Origin: Sulfoacidibacillus ferrooxidans
GTDB lineage: Bacteria; Bacillota; Bacilli; Alicyclobacillales; SLC66
DNA: 64,000 bases
Assembly (NCBI RefSeq): GCF_022606465.1
Contig: NZ_JALBUF010000007.1
Span: 84,846 to 148,845, forward strand
Direction: 5' to 3'
Both the position numbers and the translations under genes were made by a program. Every line of letters begins with the position of its first letter. Positions within the stretch are counted from its first letter, which is position 1. Positions 58,033-64,000 of the stretch are shown piece by piece. The notes beneath the pieces were generated by a model. The model did not search any database. It was not told the DNA's origin and saw nothing but the letters and a program-made list of their open reading frames with translations.

Positions 58033-58962
58033 ATGAAATTAGTTACTTTTGAAAGAGAAGGAAAGCGCTATATTGGTGTACAAGTGAGCCAAAAGGTAAT
58101 GGACATTGCTGCAGCGGCCAGAACATATGCAAAAGGTATGACAGAATCTCAAGTGAGCGCATACGCTGCAGCGGTAGCTGGAGATATGGTCAGTTTCTTG
58201 CGCACTGGTGAAGAAGGGATGGCGTTTGTTCGTATATTGATGGATCTTGCCTTAATGAATGAGTTACATGATACACATACAAACGTATGGCACACTCTTG
58301 AACAAATCCAAGTGCGAGCACCTATTTTACATCCTGGAAAAATCATTTGTGTAGGTAAAAATTATCAAGACCATGCAGCAGAAATGAACTCAGCAGCACC
58401 CACAACTCCCATTATTTTTGCGAAATTTTCAAATGTAATTAGTGATCCACATGGAAAAGTCGTTAAACCGCTTCAATCTGATCAACTTGATTATGAAGCA
58501 GAACTTGCTGTAATTATCGGTAAAACAGCTAAAAATATTAAAAGCGAAGACGCTTTTGAGTACATAGCTGGCTACAGTTGTTTCAATGATTTATCTGTTC
58601 GTGATTATCAAATGCGGACATCACAGTGGTTACAGGGTAAAACCTTTGATCAGAGTGGTCCGTTTGGTCCTGTGCTTGTGACGAAAGAGGAAGTAGATCC
58701 ACTTAAATTGGATATTCGTTGCTATGTTAATGGTGAAGTAAGACAAAACGCTAATACATCAAACATGATTTTTGACATTCCTTATTTGCTTGAGTTTATA
58801 TCTGGCATCATGACTCTAGAAGCCGGTGATGTCATAGCTACAGGTACACCAAGTGGAGTAGCTGCTGGAATGGAAAATCCAAAATTCTTGCACATAGGGG
58901 ATGAAGTAGTAGTCGAAATTGAGGGGATTGGTGAGTTACATACTTATATTATTGAAGCATAG
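58033..58962 (+). CDS. Fumarylacetoacetate hydrolase family protein
   Basis: 309 residues from ATG 58033 with GAGGTGA upstream. Signature ICVGKNYQDHAAEM, metal-binding DYEAELAVIIGKT (two Glu), GYSCFNDLSVRDYQ and GDVIATGTPSGVA. Members cleave beta-diketo acids or decarboxylate/hydrate 2-keto acids such as oxaloacetate. No aromatic-breakdown genes are nearby, so the substrate is open. Closed by a hairpin. Confidence 0.9.
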   Translation: MKLVTFEREGKRYIGVQVSQKVMDIAAAARTYAKGMTESQVSAYAAAVAGDMVSFLRTGEEGMAFVRILMDLALMNELHDTHTNVWHTLEQIQVRAPILHPGKIICVGKNYQDHAAEMNSAAPTTPIIFAKFSNVISDPHGKVVKPLQSDQLDYEAELAVIIGKTAKNIKSEDAFEYIAGYSCFNDLSVRDYQMRTSQWLQGKTFDQSGPFGPVLVTKEEVDPLKLDIRCYVNGEVRQNANTSNMIFDIPYLLEFISGIMTLEAGDVIATGTPSGVAAGMENPKFLHIGDEVVVEIEGIGELHTYIIEA

Positions 58963-58973
58963 TACTTCACTTG

Positions 58974-59014
58974 GAGCGCGGTTACATCACAAAATTTGCG
59001 AACTAACCGCGCTC
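58974..59014. terminator. Hairpin between convergent FAH and peroxiredoxin genes
   Basis: Perfect 11-base arms GAGCGCGGTTA and TAACCGCGCTC around 19 bases. Lacks a clean T-run, so probably a bidirectional, weak terminator. Confidence 0.6.
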
Positions 59015-59026
59015 TTACATACTTCT

Positions 59027-59596
59027 TTAGACAGGAAAATTTTTTAAAGATGGAGTCAATCCTTTTTGACCTGGCTGCCAATTGGCAGGAGTCATTTTAT
59101 TGGTCTCATCTTGATATTGAAGAGCAGATAAAACCCGCAAAAGTTCAACTGTACTACGTCCAGTTCCTGCGTCATATACTGCGTAATTACGAATGTTCCC
59201 GGAGGGGTCAATGATGACTGTGACACGCATATCTTGACCAGTTACCGGATCATATGCGCTATATGCAATTCCCACTTCATGTGTAAGATCAGAGAGCATA
59301 GGATAGCGGATGTTTTGTCCTTTAGGATGTACTTTTTGAAACACTCGATGCACACCTATATCATCCGTATCTATTGTAAAAACAAGCGTATTTTGTTCCA
59401 AAAGTTGAGAGTAAATGTCAGCGACCGCTGACAATTCAGTTGGTCAGACCGTTGAAAAATCACTGAGATAAAAAAATAACACAATCCATTTGCCTCGAAA
59501 GTCTGATAATTTCACACGCACTTCATTGCTATTATAATAACCGCGTAAGACAAAGTCAGGTGCTTCTTGCAAGATCAACGGCATGGATAATGTCAC
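59027..59596 (-). CDS. Putative selenocysteine peroxiredoxin (in-frame UGA at the peroxidatic position)
   Basis: Read as one frame of 190 codons: GTG 59596 (eight bases after GGGAGG), one internal TGA at 59444-59446 (residue 51), stop TAA at 59027. The flanks fit an AhpC/TSA peroxiredoxin closely: LSDFRGKWIVLFFYLSDFSTV before and PTELSAVADIYSQL after, so TGA takes the Cys of FxxV-C-PTE. Ser48 and an Arg in DMRVTVIIDPSGNIR complete the active site. The usual C-terminal CPANW reads TPANW, and no cysteine remains anywhere. A SECIS-like hairpin follows the TGA. Probable one-Sec peroxide reductase, cotranscribed with the upstream MFS gene; a one-mutation pseudogene is the alternative. Confidence 0.75.
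59416..59446 (-). promoter_or_regulatory. Candidate bacterial SECIS element with its UGA
   Basis: After UGA (59444-59446) the RNA folds UGUCAGC-GGUC-GCUGACA (59433 to 59416): seven perfect pairs and a four-base loop starting 17 bases after the UGA after ten unpaired and seven stem bases. Known bacterial SECIS rules ask for a G among the first two loop bases and a UGA-to-loop distance of about 16-37. The GGUC loop also occurs in the E. coli fdhF element. Confidence 0.7.
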
Positions 59597-59643
59597 TGTA
59601 CAAGCCTCCCCAAACAGTAAACCATATACGATCATACTGTATG

Positions 59644-60906
59644 TTAGGCATGTGTCCCATGTGTCTCTGACATCGTATGATTTGAAACATGTTGCTTTGT
59701 ATAACGCCTTTGTATGGCAAAGAGAAAAGTGGCTGCAAATGTAGCTACAGTAGTGACAGCGAGAATAGGGGAGACGCCCCAAAAATCAAACATATTACCA
59801 AATAATATTGGACCAATTAACCTTCCTGCACTCCCAAAACCTCCAACAATACCAAGATAAAAAGGTGATGAATTACCAGTTGTTTGAACAATAAGTGCAG
59901 GTACTGTTGGTGAAATTAACATCTCTCCAATTGTAGCAATGGCCATCCCTACAATCAGATTTGGATATGAACTGTGGAATAACCACATAAAAAGAAAGGC
60001 AATCGCGTAGAATAAAGCACTTGACATCAGTCTTGCACCTAGTGATTTTGCAATAAAACGGTTAAATAAAGTGGTGAGTGGTTGAGCCAATAATATGACT
60101 AAACCATTGACTGTCCAAAGAAAACTATAGCTAGCTAAACTCATGCCTTTTTGGTTTAGATAAGGGGCAATGCCCGAATTCCAAGCAGATGTTGAAAACC
60201 ATATGAATAACGAACCTAGAGAAACAAATAAGTATGCTCGATAATTGCGTAATAATCCCCAAGTACTCAGTTCATCACTGTGTGGAGACAATCCTACTGG
60301 TTCGTCATTGACCACTTTCAAATCAAATCTGCGCACATACATATAAAAAAAGGCAGAAAATAAGATTGTAGTTAATCCATTGATTAAAAATGTTAGATTA
60401 AAGGAGATCGATGCAAGAATCCCTGCTAATGTCGTTCCGATAGCAACGCCTACGTTATTACTAACATAAATAATATTAAATAATTTAAATTGTTGTTCTC
60501 GCCACTGAAATCCAATAAAGGCACTAATTGCAGGCATCGTAACTGCATTTAGAAATCCATTGATAGTCATAACCTCGATATATGGATACCAACTCTTTGC
60601 AAAAATAAGACCTAATTGAGCAATACCACTTAAGAGTAAAGATCCTACAATCAAATTTTTTGCGCCAATCTTATGATATAACGATCCTCCAATTACTTGT
60701 CCTAGTACTCCAGCTAATGATTGAAAAAAAAGTACAAGTCCAGCTTCTCCATAAGAGCGATGTAGGATATTGTGCACATAAATGGTGGTCAGAGGCCACA
60801 TGAGTGCACTTCCTGTTGAGTTGACCAAACTGGCAAATATAAAAACATAAGAATCTCTAGGATAGTTATGAAAAAAAGAAAAAAACTTTTTAGAAATGAA
60901 CGTCAT
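59644..60906 (-). CDS. MFS transporter
   Basis: 420 residues; ATG after AAGGAG. Twelve hydrophobic helices; motif-A-like region GQVIGGSLYHKIGAKN after TM2 and a long central loop (FDLKVVNDEPVGLSPHSDELS). Related to the YqjV/MDR-type exporters with PRDSYVFIFASLVNSTGSALMWPLTTIYV at TM1. Substrate unknown. Its stop is 47 bases before the peroxiredoxin start, so they may share a transcript. Confidence 0.88.
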   Translation of the reverse strand: MTFISKKFFSFFHNYPRDSYVFIFASLVNSTGSALMWPLTTIYVHNILHRSYGEAGLVLFFQSLAGVLGQVIGGSLYHKIGAKNLIVGSLLLSGIAQLGLIFAKSWYPYIEVMTINGFLNAVTMPAISAFIGFQWREQQFKLFNIIYVSNNVGVAIGTTLAGILASISFNLTFLINGLTTILFSAFFYMYVRRFDLKVVNDEPVGLSPHSDELSTWGLLRNYRAYLFVSLGSLFIWFSTSAWNSGIAPYLNQKGMSLASYSFLWTVNGLVILLAQPLTTLFNRFIAKSLGARLMSSALFYAIAFLFMWLFHSSYPNLIVGMAIATIGEMLISPTVPALIVQTTGNSSPFYLGIVGGFGSAGRLIGPILFGNMFDFWGVSPILAVTTVATFAATFLFAIQRRYTKQHVSNHTMSETHGTHA

Positions 60907-60964
60907 AGGTACTCCTTGTGTGTGATTAGATAATTGCTTCTCTCATCATACACGAGAACATTGT

Positions 60965-61993
60965 CTACATGCGATACAATTGTTTTTCATTATCAAAATT
61001 ATAGAGATCTTGAATCAAATACAATGGCCTAGCGCGAACCTCATCGTAAATCCGACCGATATACTCACCGACAATACCTAATACAAGTAGTTGCATACCG
61101 CCAATAACAAGCAACGCAACCATAATAGAGGCCCAACCTTGAATAGTAACATTTGTAAATATTTTTTCATATACAATTACAATTGCGCTAATAAAACCTA
61201 ATAGAGCTACTGTAAATCCAACCTTAGTTGCCCACTGCAACGGTTTAAACGAAAATGAAGTAATGCCATCTAATGCAAATTTAATCATTTTTTTCAAAGG
61301 ATATTTAGTCTCTCCAGCGTATCGCTCATCACGTACATATGGAACACCAATTTGAGAATAGCCTGCCCATGCCACAAGTCCACGTATAAAGCGATGACGT
61401 TCATGAATAGCAGTAAGACTGTCAACGACGTTGCGATTCATGAGGCGAAAGTCACCTGTATCAAGAGGAATATGAACATCTGTAAGGCGTTGCATCGTAC
61501 GATAGAAAAGTTTAGCAGTAGCACGTTTGAATACAGTCTCTCCCTTTCGCTCTTCACGAATGGCATAAACTACATCATAGCCATCTCGCCATTTTGCAAC
61601 AAATTCTTTAATGAGTTGGGGGGAGTCCTGTAAGTCAGCATCCATAATGACAACGGCATCGCCTTGTGAATGATCCATTCCTGCAGTAACAGCAATCTGA
61701 TGACCAAAATTTCTTGAAAAATCAATGACTTTCACTTCACTATGCTCTCTCGCTAGTTTCATTAATTCGCGCAACGTTTGATCTTTAGACCCATCATTTA
61801 CAAAAATAAGTTCATACGGTATAGAAAGCTGATCCAATACTTCTCGTAGACGATGATATAACACATGGATGACTAATTCTTCATTATAGGTTGGGATGAC
61901 AATGGACAGCAAAGATAACTCGTGTGTGCGTTTACGTACATATGCATCAGTACTTGTACTATCTTGTAACGTTTGCTCGGACAGATTGACCAC
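60965..61993 (-). CDS. Family 2 glycosyltransferase (polyprenyl-phosphate sugar transferase, DPM1/ArnC type)
   Basis: 342 residues; GTG start after AGGAGGAAG. GT-A fold: LLSIVIPTYNEELVI, FVNDGSKDQT, VVIMDADLQDSPQ (metal-binding Asp) and ERHRFIRGLVAWAGY. Two C-terminal membrane helices near residues 245-310 (VGFTVALLGFISAIVIVYEKI, LVIGGMQLLVLGIVGEYIG). It loads a sugar onto polyprenyl phosphate at the inner membrane face. It lies 21 bases after the GtrA-fusion gene, a natural flippase/transferase partner. Confidence 0.92.
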   Translation of the reverse strand: MVNLSEQTLQDSTSTDAYVRKRTHELSLLSIVIPTYNEELVIHVLYHRLREVLDQLSIPYELIFVNDGSKDQTLRELMKLAREHSEVKVIDFSRNFGHQIAVTAGMDHSQGDAVVIMDADLQDSPQLIKEFVAKWRDGYDVVYAIREERKGETVFKRATAKLFYRTMQRLTDVHIPLDTGDFRLMNRNVVDSLTAIHERHRFIRGLVAWAGYSQIGVPYVRDERYAGETKYPLKKMIKFALDGITSFSFKPLQWATKVGFTVALLGFISAIVIVYEKIFTNVTIQGWASIMVALLVIGGMQLLVLGIVGEYIGRIYDEVRARPLYLIQDLYNFDNEKQLYRM

Positions 61994-62014
61994 AGTAACT
62001 TCCTCCTATCTAGA

Positions 62015-63622
62015 TTAAGCAATCCATACGCCATGAAAAAACATGTTACCTAAAAAGCCAAGGCCAATAGCAAACAATACAACAATGAGAGGGGTTGCTC
62101 TTACATAGTTGGCTGCAGACCCCAAATAGATAAAACCAGGAAACAGCATCAGAATATACCTTGGAAAGCTCACTAAATAATCTTTTGCATTCATCGAAGG
62201 TTCTGTAGAAGCAATCCAAAGAACAACAATAAGGTAGAGCCACCAAGATAATTGTCGATAGGACCGACGCACATACCGCATTCCAATTATAGCCATACAA
62301 ATAGCAAGTGTAACCATAGACACTTCAGTAAAAAAGTACTCATGAAACCAACCGGAAGAATGTATCATCCGTAACCAAGAAAGGTAATACGTATCCCACA
62401 GAGGCATATACTGACGATGCCAGTACTTTTCTGCAGTTAAAAATGCAAGGAAATGACCTGTTAAGTTTTTAAGATAGATCATGTATAGACTTAAAAAAAC
62501 TGCTGGTAATGTCAATGCAAATACTTGTGTATTCAACTTCTTCCACCAAACACTCGTCCAGAAATGCAGATTCATATCGCGATGCCGTAGATATTCAAAT
62601 AAGAGAATTAGATCCAAAAATACACCTGTATTTCGCGTAAGCGTAGCAAGGCTTGCAAGTAGACCAGCTGTCCAAAATTTATTTGCCATGGCACGATCAA
62701 TGGCTGCTACGCAAAAAACCATAAAGAGTGACTCTGTGTATACAGCATCAAAGTAGTACGCCGTAGGAAAAAATGCGAATAACAAGATAGTTGCACGTGC
62801 AACATGTGGTCCAAATTCTATAGTAGCAATGCGTCCTAAAAAATATAAGAAAAATACAAAAGCAATAAAAGACACGATGATCCCACTGGCAGCATAGCCT
62901 GTCTGTGTGACATCATGAGTAATGCGCATGAATAGGGGATATAGAGGCCAAAAAGCAGTCTGTTTTAGTGTGATAAAACCGTTGCGAGCAATCTCAACAT
63001 ACCATCCAGAATCCCAATGTCGATAATTCCCTATGAAAAGATTGTACCAGTTTACTCTTTCTTTATGCAAAAGAAGCTCAACAAGTGATGTAAAAGTAAG
63101 CCAGAGGTGCTGAATCACTACAGTAATCAAAGAAAAAATAAATAATTCTTTTTGAAACCCATTAAGTTTTGCAGGAATTGAAACGCCCGTTTGACTACCT
63201 TTAAGAGATGTAGAACTGGCTGATGGAACAAAAACAAGAAAGCGATTTGATAAAAATCCAATCAATGTCATTGGAATAACATTGATTAGCTGCGCGATAT
63301 CGGCTGAATGAATAACATGCAATAGTTCGTGTAACGTCACTTCACTTAAGACAAGAATCAATAAATTAATGATCAGAAATCTCCAAAAATAACTCCATGG
63401 GTTTGTTGTTTTCTTGAATGTCCAACGACTATTAATAGCATAACTACTGATCATACCTATCAAGTAACCAATGGCTAATGACAGACTAGGCTGCATATGA
63501 ATGTACACAAGGATGACATAAACAAGGTATGTCAGCACAGTGTTGAATACTCCAGTCAGAGCATATTTTATAAAAGTCCAAAGTTCAACAAGATATGAAT
63601 TGTTTAATCGCGCAAAAGTCAT
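62015..63622 (-). CDS. GtrA-like flippase domain fused to a PIG-V-like membrane mannosyltransferase
   Basis: 535 residues; ATG after AAGGAGAG. Residues about 15-135 are a four-helix GtrA domain (FIKYALTGVFNTVLTYLVYVI, YAINSRWTFKK). Residues about 160-535 form a polytopic GT-C protein with the PIG-V signature YRHWDSGWYVEIARNGF (catalytic-loop Asp) and FWPLYPLFMRI. Such proteins use lipid-linked sugars outside the membrane. With the GT2 gene behind it, the set could decorate a surface polymer or glycolipid. The fusion is direct, with no break in frame. Confidence 0.85.
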   Translation of the reverse strand: MTFARLNNSYLVELWTFIKYALTGVFNTVLTYLVYVILVYIHMQPSLSLAIGYLIGMISSYAINSRWTFKKTTNPWSYFWRFLIINLLILVLSEVTLHELLHVIHSADIAQLINVIPMTLIGFLSNRFLVFVPSASSTSLKGSQTGVSIPAKLNGFQKELFIFSLITVVIQHLWLTFTSLVELLLHKERVNWYNLFIGNYRHWDSGWYVEIARNGFITLKQTAFWPLYPLFMRITHDVTQTGYAASGIIVSFIAFVFFLYFLGRIATIEFGPHVARATILLFAFFPTAYYFDAVYTESLFMVFCVAAIDRAMANKFWTAGLLASLATLTRNTGVFLDLILLFEYLRHRDMNLHFWTSVWWKKLNTQVFALTLPAVFLSLYMIYLKNLTGHFLAFLTAEKYWHRQYMPLWDTYYLSWLRMIHSSGWFHEYFFTEVSMVTLAICMAIIGMRYVRRSYRQLSWWLYLIVVLWIASTEPSMNAKDYLVSFPRYILMLFPGFIYLGSAANYVRATPLIVVLFAIGLGFLGNMFFHGVWIA

Positions 63623-64000
63623 GCGGTCTCTCCTTATGTGATTAATCTAATGTAAACTATAGCAAAACAAAATATAGCAATCAAATAAGGATGGACTACC
63701 ACGCTATAGCAAAACATGATACAGTTTGAGTGTGCATTAATTTAATTGAAGTGTTACATCTTTTTCAATGTTTTTTTAAACAATTGACGGTAAAATAGAA
63801 GTATGATGACTTGCTTCATAGGGTTAAGATATGAGATAAAATAGTTAGGATATTTCTCTATTACTGTGATTGTGAGACCAGCTATCTAATGTCAAGCACT
63901 TAATTGAGTTCTAAGAACAATGAAGGGAAGTGATTTTGGACGCATCTATATAAGCCTGCCATAGACAGACATATTTTTAATTTTCAGTATAAAATGCTGT
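63623..64000. other. Intergenic region, no gene recognised
   Basis: 378 A+T-rich bases upstream of the GtrA-fusion gene. It contains three copies of TATAGCAA (63658, 63673, 63705), two of them inside the 13-base direct repeat CTATAGCAAAACA (63657-63669 and 63704-63716). No ORF with a ribosome site, RNA gene or strong terminator is visible. Confidence 0.5.

Noticed and set aside
59434..59596. Two separate genes, one ending at the TGA and one starting at TTG 59434
   Set aside because: The second has no ribosome site, and the two halves are the N- and C-terminal parts of one peroxiredoxin in the same frame. One recoded gene (or one pseudogene) explains both.

Overview
The window looks like chromosome from a spore-forming, aerobic Bacillota of the Bacillales. 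The gene order spoVK, hflX, ynbB-like gene, glnR, glnA, with lexA just beyond, matches Bacillus. Other supporting features are a T-box leader on leuS, a 42-codon YjcZ-like sporulation gene, an A+T-leaning base composition and many TTG/GTG starts with strong GGAGG ribosome sites. A member of the Alicyclobacillaceae or a close relative is my best guess, but this is inference. No prophage, transposase or CRISPR array is visible. The genes are dense and read as ordinary chromosome.

Layout. 1-8389: one operon for reductive pyrimidine breakdown (aminotransferase, preT, preA, dihydropyrimidinase, beta-ureidopropionase, NCS1 permease, semialdehyde dehydrogenase), enough to take uracil or thymine to an acyl-CoA. 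8390-13560: an unexplained structured inverted repeat, an inositol-monophosphatase-family gene, then a GntR regulator with a clear promoter and a three-half-site operator heading a sugar-type ABC importer. 13561-17956: an overlooked 53-residue lipoprotein gene and the oxidative pentose phosphate genes zwf and gnd. 18039-29766: MarC, a secreted protein, an NhaC antiporter, a two-gene ABC exporter, an ABM monooxygenase, two divergent M3 peptidases, a flavoprotein and a HAD phosphatase. 29771-32990: ECF biotin importer in which one ATPase is fused to the T component. 33056-38615: DinB, glutaminyl-tRNA synthetase (unusual in this phylum), pirin, aldo/keto reductase, an orphan CheW-like protein and a tRNA Ala-Asn-Ser cluster. 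38680-50411: T-box leuS, dapF, EamA, the spoVK/GTPase/hflX/ynbB/glnR/glnA block, and lexA divergent from a DUF1294 gene across a near-consensus SOS box. 50422-58962: MFS, two-component system, divergent PRPP synthetase, small sporulation protein, zinc-ribbon protein, CDGSH protein, heme A synthase, TVP38 protein and FAH-family hydrolase. 59027-63622, minus strand: peroxiredoxin, MFS, GT2 glycosyltransferase and a GtrA/PIG-V fusion.

The most interesting item is the peroxiredoxin at 59027-59596. Its reading frame is open across 190 codons except for one TGA exactly where the peroxidatic cysteine belongs, and a hairpin with a GGUC loop starts shortly after it, at the distance expected of a bacterial SECIS element. 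The protein has no cysteine at all, and the usual resolving cysteine is threonine. I read it as a selenocysteine peroxiredoxin that a standard gene finder splits in two. The alternative is a pseudogene with one point mutation. The selenocysteine machinery is not in this window, so recoding itself is not proven here.
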